Assembly: GCA_002399735.1 (NCBI GenBank)
Contig: DHEF01000016.1
Span: forward strand, 1 to 5,573
Length of the DNA: 5,573 nt
Reading direction: 5' to 3'
Source: Chitinophagaceae bacterium UBA4857
Lineage (GTDB): Bacteria; Bacteroidota; Bacteroidia; Chitinophagales; Chitinophagaceae
This document shows positions 1 through 5,573 of this stretch, one piece after another. Within the stretch, counting starts at the first letter, position 1; every line of letters starts with the position of its first letter. The notes beneath the pieces were generated by a model. That model saw only the letters and a program-made list of their open reading frames with translations, was not told the DNA's origin and did no database searches. The position numbers were made by a program, and so were the translations under genes.

Positions 1-48
1 CCGTAAATAAAAAAAGACGCAATCTATTGCGTCTTTTTTTATTTACGG
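1..48. terminator. Bidirectional Rho-independent terminator with a 22-bp perfect stem
   Basis: Bases 1-22 are exactly the reverse complement of bases 27-48, leaving a four-base loop (TCTA, 23-26). The upper stem is GACGCAA/TTGCGTC. Below it lies an A-run on the left arm and a T-run on the right arm, so a transcript from either direction would give a hairpin followed by U residues. It probably ends a gene to the left of the window, because the next gene on the right starts only at 485. The stem is longer than usual for an intrinsic terminator. Confidence 0.85.
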
Positions 49-49
49 G

Positions 50-160
50 CGGGCTTTCTGTAGTAGTCCTCGTGGTGTGTAACGCAAACTACAGCTCGTA
101 CCTCGCCTTGTTTGCTAACGCCCCACTGCGGGCTACTACTGCCAATCCCTCACCCATGCA
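50..160. repeat. REP-like imperfect palindromic repeat, copy 1 (long form)
   Basis: This is an extended interrupted palindrome. GTAGTAG (60-66) pairs with CTACTAC (133-139), GTGG (72-75) with CCAC (123-126), and GCAAAC (84-89) with GTTTGC (110-115), giving one long imperfect hairpin. The left flank GCTTTCTG (53-60) and the right flank CTGCCAATC (139-147) recur around the palindrome at 3884-3963 in the same orientation. The inner part is about 30 bases longer than in that copy. It begins directly after the terminator at 1-48 and has no coding potential that I can see. A dispersed REP-like or miniature mobile element is the best reading. A structured RNA element is possible but not shown. Confidence 0.6.
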
Positions 161-484
161 CACAAAGTTTAAAACAAACACTCGTTAGATTTTTTTCTAT
201 TATTTATTGCAAAACATCATAGTCATATTAAATAAGTATTAATACCTAAAAAAATATCGTAAAAACACTATTTATTAAAAGCCATTGCTTAATTTTACGT
301 TCACAAGCTAACAAATAGGTCTCACCAACCTACTATTTTCCTCCTACTTCCAGTACTCCTTACAGAAAAATCATCACGCTAAACATATTAGTTGCTATTT
401 ACAAAGTAATCAATACTTGTGTAATTAGTTCAGAACGCGGGTTTGTATTTTTTTAATCTAGACGCTAATAAAACTTAAAACACC
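161..484. other. AT-rich gene-free stretch upstream of the secreted-protein gene
   Basis: No credible open reading frame, tRNA or clear inverted repeat was seen here. The stretch is strongly AT-rich and contains runs of T and A. It must hold the promoter of the gene at 485, but no good match to the Bacteroidota promoter pattern (TTTG, about 19 bases, TAnnTTTG) stands out. TAATCTAG at 454-461 is a two-mismatch candidate for the -7 element, without a convincing -33 partner. There is no Shine-Dalgarno sequence before the ATG; the bases just upstream are A-rich. Confidence 0.5.
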
Positions 485-2014
485 ATGAAAAAAACACTAC
501 TCAGTAGTGCATGTCTACTTTTTGCTGCACTTGCACAAGCACAAGCCGTTGCTCAACCACAATTCCCTAATACATGTTCAGGTATTGGTTATGCTGTATT
601 AAACCCGCAAACAAATACTTCCAGTACTTTGTACAGTATGGGTCCAACAGGAAACCTTACTTCTATAGGCACATTAACTGCACCGGCTCTAAACGCCTTG
701 GGTATGGATGGACGTTTAGGTAAACGTTACTTATGGGGTATTAGTTCTGTTGTAGCAGCACCTAGCGTAACCGCAACCCTTTATCGTATTGGCTCTGATG
801 GAAGTAATCAAAATATGGGAGTTATTAACCCGCCCCCTGGCGGTACCTATCGTGCTGTAGTGGGCTTAGCAGGCGATATGGATGCAACTACAGGTGATTA
901 TTATGTTCCTGCTGTAACCATTGGCTCCATATTCCCTCCAACCTATACATTCTATATTGGTAAGTTTAATGTTGATAATGCCACCGGAACCACTATTACA
1001 CCAACTTATACTCCTATTACAATTACAGGTGGTTGCAATAGTGCATTTAATACTTTTGTTGCAGCGGCTGCCAGTTATGCATTAGGCCTTGGCCCCGAGC
1101 CCAGCGGCCTGTTTCAGGATTTAGCCTTAAGTCCCGATAAAACAAAACTGTATGGCTTTTTTGGTGTAGAAAATATATTATTTACTATCGATCTTACTAC
1201 CAATACTGCAACTTGCCTATCAGCACCTGCAAGCAACGCACCATATGTTGGCTGTACAGGGGCTACTACCTGCGAAATGGGCGGTATGTTTTTTGGCACT
1301 GATGGTAAACTATATGCACACCAGGTTGATACCGGTCGCTTTTTTGAAGTAAACACAACAACAGGTGCGCTTACTCCACTTAGCGCTACACTACCGGTAA
1401 ATATGCGTGGCGATGCTACTGCCTGTTCACCCATTGACGATATACCTTTACCTGTACAATTGGTCAACTTTTCTGCAGCTGCACAAAACTGTGATGTATT
1501 GGTTAAATGGACAACTGCATCAGAAGAAAATAACAGTCATTTTGAAATAGAAACCAGTAGCAATGGTACAAGTTATACAAGTGTTGTACGTGTTAATGGC
1601 AACGGCACCACCAACCAAACAAACAACTATGAAAAAAGTATAGCCGTTAATCCAGGTGCTAATTATATACGTTTAAAACAAGTTGATATTGATGGTAAAT
1701 CAACTTATAGCCAGGCGGTTAAAGTCCAAACAAAATGCGAACAAATATGGTCAAAAAACCTGACCGTTTTCCCTAACCGTTTAAACGGAGCTTCGCAGAT
1801 TAATATTAATGTAAGCACAGCAGAAAAAGTAAATATGCAAATGGGTTTATACAATACTTCGGGCAAAAATGTACAAGTCTGGACCAAGGTAGTTTTACCG
1901 GGTACCAACCAACGCATTCCTGTACAAATTAACAACCTTCCGGCCGGTATATATTTACTTTCTATTACCGATGAAAAAGGAAATAAACATACCGAAAGAA
2001 TTATGGTTCAATAA
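485..2014 (+). CDS. Secreted protein with type IX secretion C-terminal sorting domain
   Basis: The 509-residue product is predicted to cross the inner membrane by Sec and the outer membrane by the type IX (Por) system. The signal peptide has Lys2-Lys3, a hydrophobic stretch at residues 5-17, and AxA cleavage options after Ala19 or Ala23. Residues about 25-315 form a Gly/Thr/Ser/Asn-rich region with propeller-like motifs such as LYRIG (99-103) and the repeated pattern of a Leu-Tyr or Phe strand followed by a TTG or TTN turn. It resembles the uncharacterised DUF6923-type domain, though I recognise this only by eye. Residues about 320-415 are the beta-sandwich linker common in such cargo, with PLPVQLVNF, WTTASEENN (342-350) and YIRLKQVDIDGK (394-405), bracketed by Cys336 and Cys418. 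The sorting domain (about 424-509) shows LTVFPN (426-431), GLYNTSG, LPAGIYLLSI (485-494) and a basic tail. The ATG at 485 is chosen because the signal peptide starts there. Substrate and function are unknown; surface anchoring or release are both possible. Confidence 0.9.
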   Translation: MKKTLLSSACLLFAALAQAQAVAQPQFPNTCSGIGYAVLNPQTNTSSTLYSMGPTGNLTSIGTLTAPALNALGMDGRLGKRYLWGISSVVAAPSVTATLYRIGSDGSNQNMGVINPPPGGTYRAVVGLAGDMDATTGDYYVPAVTIGSIFPPTYTFYIGKFNVDNATGTTITPTYTPITITGGCNSAFNTFVAAAASYALGLGPEPSGLFQDLALSPDKTKLYGFFGVENILFTIDLTTNTATCLSAPASNAPYVGCTGATTCEMGGMFFGTDGKLYAHQVDTGRFFEVNTTTGALTPLSATLPVNMRGDATACSPIDDIPLPVQLVNFSAAAQNCDVLVKWTTASEENNSHFEIETSSNGTSYTSVVRVNGNGTTNQTNNYEKSIAVNPGANYIRLKQVDIDGKSTYSQAVKVQTKCEQIWSKNLTVFPNRLNGASQININVSTAEKVNMQMGLYNTSGKNVQVWTKVVLPGTNQRIPVQINNLPAGIYLLSITDEKGNKHTERIMVQ

Positions 2015-2037
2015 TATAGTCGCATTATTACTAACTG

Positions 2038-2070
2038 TAAAAAAGCCCCGGCGATACCGGGGCTTTTTTA
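2038..2070. terminator. Bidirectional Rho-independent terminator between convergent genes
   Basis: A perfect 14-bp inverted repeat (2038-2051 and 2057-2070) encloses the loop CGATA. The GC core is GCCCCGG/CCGGGGC, flanked by six A on the left and six T on the right, so it is a canonical terminator on both strands. It lies 23 bases after the stop of the secreted-protein gene and 19 bases beyond the stop of prfC, so both convergent genes very likely use it. Confidence 0.93.
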
Positions 2071-2089
2071 AAACAAACTCAAAAATAAT

Positions 2090-3691
2090 TTACATCTCCG
2101 CCTTATGTATTTCACTGGTAAAGTGAAAAGTAATATCAGGGTTATTCGTTATTTCGGTATTTAAAAACCATTCGCTTTGCGCCAGGTACACTACATGCCC
2201 ATCTTTATCTTCCGCAATATTAGCTTGTTTAAAACGGGTAAACTCCAATAATTTTTTAGGGTCTTTACTGGTTAACCAGCAAGCTTTATAAAAAGGCATA
2301 CTATTAAAAGTTACCGATGCGCCATACTCATGTAACAAACGGTATTGTATTACTTCAAATTGTAGCTCACCCACACAGCCAATAATCTTTTTATTACCGC
2401 CAAACTGTGTAAACAATTGAGCAACACCTTCGTCGGTAAGCTGTAACAATCCTTTTTCTAACTGTTTGGTTTTTAAAGGATCTTTATTAACTACTTCTTT
2501 AAAAATTTCAGGTGAAAAAGAGGGTATGCCGGTGAAATAAAAATTCTCCCCTTCGGTTAATGTATCACCAATTTTAAAGTTTCCCGTATCAAATAAACCT
2601 ACCACATCACCAGCGTAAGCATCTTCAATAATACTTTTGTCACGGGCCAAAAAAGAATACGGATTGCTAAAACGTACATCCTTATCTAACCGAACATGAT
2701 GAAAATATTTATTACGCAAAAACTTGCCTGAGCATACCCGCAAAAAAGCAATACGGTCACGGTGTTTGGGATCTAAATTGGCGTGAATTTTAAAAATAAA
2801 ACCACTCATTTTTTCCTCTTCCACATTCAATTCACGGGTAGTTGTTTCGCGGCTACGCGGTGTAGGTGCAATACGAATAAAAGTATCAAGCATTTCCTTT
2901 ACACCAAAGTTGTTAATAGCACTACCAAAAAAAACCGGCGCTACTATACCTGCTAAATAAGCTTCTTCATCTAAAGGGCCATTTACACCATCCACCAACT
3001 CCACATCATCCCGTAAAACAGCCGCATCCTTCTCGCCTACTTTTTTGTCCAACAAACTGTCATTAATATCACTAATTGATGTCAAATCCTCATCATCCTC
3101 TGTAGCTTTTGTATTGGCAGTAAACAAACGCAGGTTATGATCATATAAGTTATATACACCCTTAAATTCTTTCCCGCTATTAATAGGCCAGGTCATGGGG
3201 TGTAACGAAATTTTTAATTCCTTCTCAATCTCTTCCAATAAATCAAAACGGTTTTTGCCGTCCCTGTCCATTTTATTAATAAACACAATTACCGGTGTAT
3301 CACGCATTCTACACACTTCCATCAAACGACGGGTTTGGTCTTCCACACCATTCACACTATCCACCACCAATATTACACTGTCCACAGCAGTCAGTGTACG
3401 GTAAGTATCTTCCGCAAAATCCTTATGACCGGGAGTATCCAGCAGGTTTATTAAAATATCATTATACTCAAAACTCATTACCGATGTAGCCACCGATATA
3501 CCACGCTGCCGTTCTATCTCCATAAAGTCAGACGTAGCATGTTTCTTTATTTTATTGCTTTTTACGGCACCAGCAATTTGTATAGCCCCACCAAATAACA
3601 AAAACTTTTCCGTTAAAGTGGTTTTACCCGCATCCGGGTGACTAATAATGGCAAAAGTTCGCCTGCGCTGTATTTCGTTGTGATATTTCAT
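2090..3691 (-). CDS. prfC: Peptide chain release factor 3 (RF3), translational GTPase
   Basis: RF3 is a cytoplasmic GTPase that binds the ribosome after peptide release and drives dissociation of RF1 or RF2 so that they can be recycled. At 533 residues it is the usual family length (E. coli RF3 has 529). The G motifs are intact: P-loop SHPDAGKTT (17-25), switch I with RGIS (63-66), DTPGH (85-89), NKMD (139-142) and GSA (256-258). RF3-typical segments also present are KRRTFAII-like RRRTFAII at the start, EDTYRTLTAVD (94-104), DPKHRDR, FTGIPSFSPE and VGELQFEVIQYRL. These extend through domains II and III and separate it from EF-G and other relatives. The start fits, because E. coli RF3 also has only a short extension before the RRTFAII motif. 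It is a single-gene unit on the minus strand, convergent with the secreted-protein gene and divergent from the lipoprotein gene. Nothing suggests a broken or fused copy. Confidence 0.97.
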   Translation of the reverse strand: MKYHNEIQRRRTFAIISHPDAGKTTLTEKFLLFGGAIQIAGAVKSNKIKKHATSDFMEIERQRGISVATSVMSFEYNDILINLLDTPGHKDFAEDTYRTLTAVDSVILVVDSVNGVEDQTRRLMEVCRMRDTPVIVFINKMDRDGKNRFDLLEEIEKELKISLHPMTWPINSGKEFKGVYNLYDHNLRLFTANTKATEDDEDLTSISDINDSLLDKKVGEKDAAVLRDDVELVDGVNGPLDEEAYLAGIVAPVFFGSAINNFGVKEMLDTFIRIAPTPRSRETTTRELNVEEEKMSGFIFKIHANLDPKHRDRIAFLRVCSGKFLRNKYFHHVRLDKDVRFSNPYSFLARDKSIIEDAYAGDVVGLFDTGNFKIGDTLTEGENFYFTGIPSFSPEIFKEVVNKDPLKTKQLEKGLLQLTDEGVAQLFTQFGGNKKIIGCVGELQFEVIQYRLLHEYGASVTFNSMPFYKACWLTSKDPKKLLEFTRFKQANIAEDKDGHVVYLAQSEWFLNTEITNNPDITFHFTSEIHKAEM

Positions 3692-3699
3692 AAAGGTGG

Positions 3700-3707
3700 C
3701 AAAGGTA
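3700..3707 (-). promoter_or_regulatory. Candidate -7 promoter element of prfC
   Basis: Read on the minus strand, TACCTTTG matches the Bacteroidota -7 consensus TAnnTTTG exactly. It ends only eight bases before the prfC ATG (3691), which would give an almost leaderless transcript. No TTTG -33 element is seen at the usual 17-23 base distance, so the match may be due to chance. Confidence 0.3.
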
Positions 3708-3750
3708 AGGCAGAAATAATATTTATTGCACCTGTATCCTATTAGAATGA

Positions 3751-4010
3751 TTCATAGTTAATTGTTAGTAATTAAACGTTTTCTCGCCCTTAACCTTAAA
3801 GCTTACACCTTATACCTTTTCTACTTAAAACTTACAACTCATTTGGGGCTCTCAGTTTCAGCAATACTAATCAGCTTCAGTTCCCGCTTTCTGCAGTAGT
3901 GCAACGCCAACACACTTTGCCATACTTCGTTGCAGCTACTGCTGCCAATCGGGCAGCCATTCATCAGTATATCATTATTCATCTTTTCTTTCCCTACCAT
4001 TAACTATGAA
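3751..4010. repeat. 12-bp perfect inverted repeat enclosing repeat copy 2
   Basis: TTCATAGTTAAT at 3751-3762 is the exact reverse complement of ATTAACTATGAA at 3999-4010. The arms are 236 bases apart and the palindromic repeat lies between them. The arms are AT-rich, and the pairing stops abruptly at both ends. Termini of a small non-autonomous element are possible, but chance in low-complexity DNA is equally plausible. No target-site duplication was identified. Confidence 0.25.
3884..3963. repeat. REP-like imperfect palindromic repeat, copy 2 (short form)
   Basis: GCAGTAG (3893-3899) pairs with CTACTGC (3936-3942). TGCAACG (3900-3906) pairs with CGTTGCA (3928-3934). This makes a 14-bp stem with one bulged G at 3935 and a 21-base loop. 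The flanks GCTTTCTG (3886-3893) and CTGCCAATC (3942-3950) match those of the copy at 50-160 in the same orientation, and weaker similarity continues about 13 bases to the right. A stem pair that is T-A in the first copy is C-G here, so pairing is kept. It is not near a coding end and has no T-run, so it is not a terminator. Confidence 0.6.
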
Positions 4011-4028
4011 CTATTAACCATCAACTAT
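4002..4028. repeat. Three short AACTAT motifs
   Basis: AACTAT occurs at 4002-4007, 4009-4014 and 4023-4028 within a run of similar ATTAAC/ATCAAC sequence. Such low-complexity clusters could arise by slippage. No function can be assigned, and spacing is irregular, so this is not a CRISPR or iteron array. Confidence 0.35.
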
Positions 4029-4066
4029 TCCCTTTATCGATTTTAGCCTTTCCTTCAACGAGTTAA

Positions 4067-4098
4067 TTTACCGACACCATCCTTTACAGGTAGCTTAG
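4067..4098 (+). promoter_or_regulatory. Weak candidate promoter of the lipoprotein gene
   Basis: TTTA (4067-4070) and TAGCTTAG (4091-4098), 20 bases apart, each differ by one base from the Bacteroidota -33 (TTTG) and -7 (TAnnTTTG) elements. The position would place the transcript start about 10-15 bases before the ATG at 4117. The evidence is weak, since two near-matches in AT-rich DNA are easily found by chance. Confidence 0.25.
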
Positions 4099-4116
4099 CA
4101 TTCTAAAACAAATTTT

Positions 4117-4692
4117 ATGAAAATAGTCCTTACCGCATTAACATCCATTCTTTTATTGGTCACAGCTTGTAAAAAAAGTAAAGATGATCCGGCACCTAAT
4201 CCTGATATCATTTACAAAACTGTTAGCGAAACTTATAAATCTTACACAACTAAGCCTACCCCTAGCTCCCGTTTTGAATATGTAGGAGGCATTTATGAAG
4301 AGACACCAAAGGTATCGCTTGGAATTTTAATGAGTTGGGAAGAAACACCTAACGGTATGTATTTACACCCTAATAATAGTGATGGAGCATTAATAACAGG
4401 CGATCATGGATTAATAAAAGGTTTAGGAGCCAATGTAACTATTAATGCCGCCTCAAGCTGGAACTATAACTCACCGGCTATTAGTTATGATTATGTTACA
4501 AATACCACTTCATCTAAAGGCGATTTTGCCGGAAAGGGAGATAAATACATCGGTTTTATGACCATTGATGATGGAAAAAAATATTACGGTTGGGCAAAAC
4601 TAAATGTATCTGCCGATGGTAGGACCGTAAAACTAATTGAATACGCCGTGCAGAAAAAACCGGAAACAGCCATTAAAACTGGTGAAAAATAG
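4117..4692 (+). CDS. Small lipoprotein of unknown function
   Basis: The 191-residue product starts with a lipoprotein signal peptide: Lys2, a hydrophobic stretch at residues 3-16, and the lipobox Val-Thr-Ala-Cys with the lipidated Cys at residue 18. The next residues, KKSKDD, are charged and acidic in part. In Bacteroidota an acidic stretch just after the Cys can act as an export signal to the cell surface, so surface exposure is possible but not shown. The mature part is rich in Tyr, Gly, Asn and Thr and is probably beta-structured. Its end, YIGFMTIDDGKKYYGWAKL (144-162) followed by LIEYAVQKKPETAI, resembles a C-terminal motif seen in many Bacteroidota secreted or lipoprotein products of unknown role. 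There is no sorting domain or catalytic motif that I recognise. There is no Shine-Dalgarno sequence before the ATG. The start is fixed by the signal peptide. It is transcribed alone, convergent with pgk. Confidence 0.85.
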   Translation: MKIVLTALTSILLLVTACKKSKDDPAPNPDIIYKTVSETYKSYTTKPTPSSRFEYVGGIYEETPKVSLGILMSWEETPNGMYLHPNNSDGALITGDHGLIKGLGANVTINAASSWNYNSPAISYDYVTNTTSSKGDFAGKGDKYIGFMTIDDGKKYYGWAKLNVSADGRTVKLIEYAVQKKPETAIKTGEK

Positions 4693-4712
4693 TTTCATTC
4701 ATTAAACCAACC

Positions 4713-4726
4713 TAAGGTTAACCTTA
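4713..4726. repeat. 14-bp perfect palindrome after the lipoprotein gene
   Basis: TAAGGTTAACCTTA is its own reverse complement and lies 20 bases after the lipoprotein stop codon. It has no loop and no following T-run on the plus strand, so it is not a good terminator. A dimeric protein-binding site is possible, but its position downstream of both convergent genes makes a role in initiation unlikely. Confidence 0.35.
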
Positions 4727-4744
4727 AAAAACAATCGCAAAGCA

Positions 4745-4768
4745 AAGCCCCGGTTTAAACCGGGGCTT
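4745..4768. terminator. Probable bidirectional terminator between the lipoprotein gene and pgk
   Basis: A 24-base perfect palindrome gives a nine-base-pair GC-rich stem (AAGCCCCGG/CCGGGGCTT) closed by TTTAAA. It sits 52 bases after the lipoprotein stop and 22 bases beyond the pgk stop. The T-tract is short on both sides (CTT then ACGTTATTT on plus, CTTTGCTTTG on minus), so termination may be less efficient than at 2038-2070, with which it shares the stem core GCCCCGG/CCGGGGC. Confidence 0.75.
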
Positions 4769-4790
4769 ACGTTATTTAATGCAAAAAGTA

Positions 4791-5573
4791 TTATTCATTT
4801 ATTGCGGCAATACCCGGTAAAGTTTTGCCTTCAAAATACTCAAGCATTGCACCACCACCGGTTGACACATAACTTACTTTATCGTTAAAGCCAAACTGGT
4901 TAACTGCAGCAACACTATCGCCGCCACCCACTAAACTAAACGAACCATTTTCGGTTGCTTTAACCACAGCCGTTGCAATAGCTTTAGTGCCTGCCTGAAA
5001 TTTTTCCATTTCAAACACACCCATTGGCCCGTTCCATAAAATAGTTTTAGAGGCTAATATTACATTAACAAAAGCTTCAGTTGCAGCAGCACCAATATCC
5101 AGGCCCATCCAACCATCAGGAATATTACCTGATGCAGCCGTATCCGTATTAGCATCAGCAGCAAACTTATCTGCAATAATAGAATCTTGTGGTAAATGTA
5201 TTTTTACATTTTTAGCAGCCGCTTTTTCTAATAAAGCTTTAGCAGTGTCTAATCTATCATTCTCACATAATGAGCCACCAATATTACCACCTTTCGCTTT
5301 AAAGAAAGTGTAAGCCATACCACCGCCAATAATAATGTCAGTAGCTTTTTCCAATAAATTTTCAATAATCAAAATTTTATCAGAAACCTTAGCACCACCA
5401 ATAATAGCCGTGAATGGTTTTTCGGCACTATGCAATACTTTTTCGGCGCTGCTTACTTCTCCTTCCATTAATAAACCAAACATTTTCTTTTCGGCAGGGA
5501 AAAACTGCGCTATTACCGCTGTTGAAGCATGTGCACGGTGTGCTGTACCAAATGCATCGTTTACATATACATC
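4791..5573 (-). CDS. pgk: Phosphoglycerate kinase, C-terminal two thirds (cut by window edge)
   Basis: The enzyme transfers the acyl phosphate of 1,3-bisphosphoglycerate to ADP, giving ATP and 3-phosphoglycerate in cytoplasmic glycolysis, and runs in reverse in gluconeogenesis. The visible 260 residues read in frame from the right edge with no stop. An ATG at 5483 is internal (Met31 of the visible part), since family-conserved sequence precedes it: DAFGTAHRAH (visible residues 6-15). Further hallmarks are GGAKVSDK (59-66, nucleotide site), IIGGGMAYTF (81-90), WNGPMGVFE (180-188), GGGDSVAAV (216-224) and STGGGAMLEYFEG (237-249). Compared with the usual 390-400 residues, roughly 135-140 N-terminal residues (most of the 3-phosphoglycerate-binding domain) lie outside the window. 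The C-terminus is complete. The gene looks intact. Its upstream partners cannot be seen. Confidence 0.97.
   Translation of the reverse strand, partial: DVYVNDAFGTAHRAHASTAVIAQFFPAEKKMFGLLMEGEVSSAEKVLHSAEKPFTAIIGGAKVSDKILIIENLLEKATDIIIGGGMAYTFFKAKGGNIGGSLCENDRLDTAKALLEKAAAKNVKIHLPQDSIIADKFAADANTDTAASGNIPDGWMGLDIGAAATEAFVNVILASKTILWNGPMGVFEMEKFQAGTKAIATAVVKATENGSFSLVGGGDSVAAVNQFGFNDKVSYVSTGGGAMLEYFEGKTLPGIAAINE

Larger units (their letters stand above)
3692..4116. other. Gene-free intergenic region between divergent prfC and the lipoprotein gene
   Basis: These 425 bases hold no credible reading frame. The part nearest prfC (about 3710-3880) is AT-rich and of low complexity. The middle carries the second palindromic repeat (3884-3963). 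The right part (3964-4080) contains short AACTAT motifs and pyrimidine-rich runs. Promoters for both divergent genes should lie here, but only weak candidates are visible. No tRNA or riboswitch fold was recognised. Confidence 0.6.

Noticed and set aside
50..160. Palindromic region as a tRNA, riboswitch or small RNA gene
   Set aside because: No cloverleaf, no known aptamer core and no own terminator were seen, and a related copy at 3884-3963 in an unrelated context fits a dispersed repeat better.
442..461. TTTG (442-445) and TAATCTAG (454-461) as a promoter for the secreted-protein gene
   Set aside because: The gap is only eight bases, far below the 17-23 expected for the Bacteroidota pattern, and the -7 candidate has two mismatches.
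1114..1467. 117-codon minus-strand reading frame inside the secreted-protein gene
   Set aside because: It is wholly covered by a well-supported gene on the other strand, has no recognisable motif, and its composition looks like an antisense shadow.
1705..1935. 76-codon minus-strand reading frame inside the sorting-domain region
   Set aside because: It overlaps the conserved type IX sorting domain on the opposite strand and has no family resemblance of its own.
3195..3489. Two overlapping plus-strand reading frames of 64-69 codons within prfC
   Set aside because: They lie antisense to the conserved GTPase domain of RF3 and have no independent support.
4002..4028. AACTAT repeats as a CRISPR array or iterons
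   Set aside because: The units are only six bases, unevenly spaced and without spacer structure; low-complexity drift explains them.
4791..5483. A complete 230-residue protein starting at the ATG at 5483
   Set aside because: The frame continues to the window edge through the conserved DAFGTAHRAH motif of phosphoglycerate kinase, so this ATG is internal and the gene is partial.
1..5573. A new multi-gene system such as a defence island or biosynthetic cluster
   Set aside because: The four genes are separate transcription units in convergent or divergent pairs, two are core housekeeping genes, and no nuclease, toxin, transposase or modular enzyme is present.

Overview
The window looks like chromosomal DNA of a Bacteroidota bacterium, most likely a free-living Chitinophagia/Sphingobacteriia/Flavobacteriia-type lineage. 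Three things point this way. The first gene encodes a secreted protein ending in a type IX secretion (Por) C-terminal sorting domain, a system essentially confined to this phylum. The DNA is AT-rich. No start codon has a recognisable Shine-Dalgarno sequence, which is typical of the phylum. The exact genus cannot be read from the sequence.

Layout, left to right. Bases 1-48 are a perfect bidirectional terminator for a gene outside the window, followed at once by an imperfect palindromic repeat (about 50-160) and a gene-free AT-rich stretch. A 509-codon gene (485-2014, +) encodes the T9SS cargo protein. It converges on prfC (2090-3691, -), peptide chain release factor 3, across a shared bidirectional terminator (2038-2070). 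A 425-bp gene-free region (3692-4116) separates prfC from a divergent gene (4117-4692, +) for a small lipoprotein of unknown function. This gap carries a second, shorter copy of the palindromic repeat (about 3884-3963). The lipoprotein gene converges on pgk (phosphoglycerate kinase, -), which runs off the right edge, with another perfect palindrome (4745-4768) between them as the likely shared terminator.

The genes do not form one operon or pathway. Each is a single transcription unit bounded by terminators: two housekeeping genes on the minus strand (translation termination/recycling and glycolysis) alternate with two envelope or secreted-protein genes on the plus strand.

I found no CRISPR array, tRNA/rRNA gene, transposase, phage gene or defence system, and no convincing new multi-gene system. 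The most interesting signal is non-coding. The two dispersed palindromic repeats share their flanks and fold into similar hairpins, and one stem base pair differs between copies in a way that keeps pairing (T-A versus C-G). This suggests a REP-like or small mobile element family in this genome.
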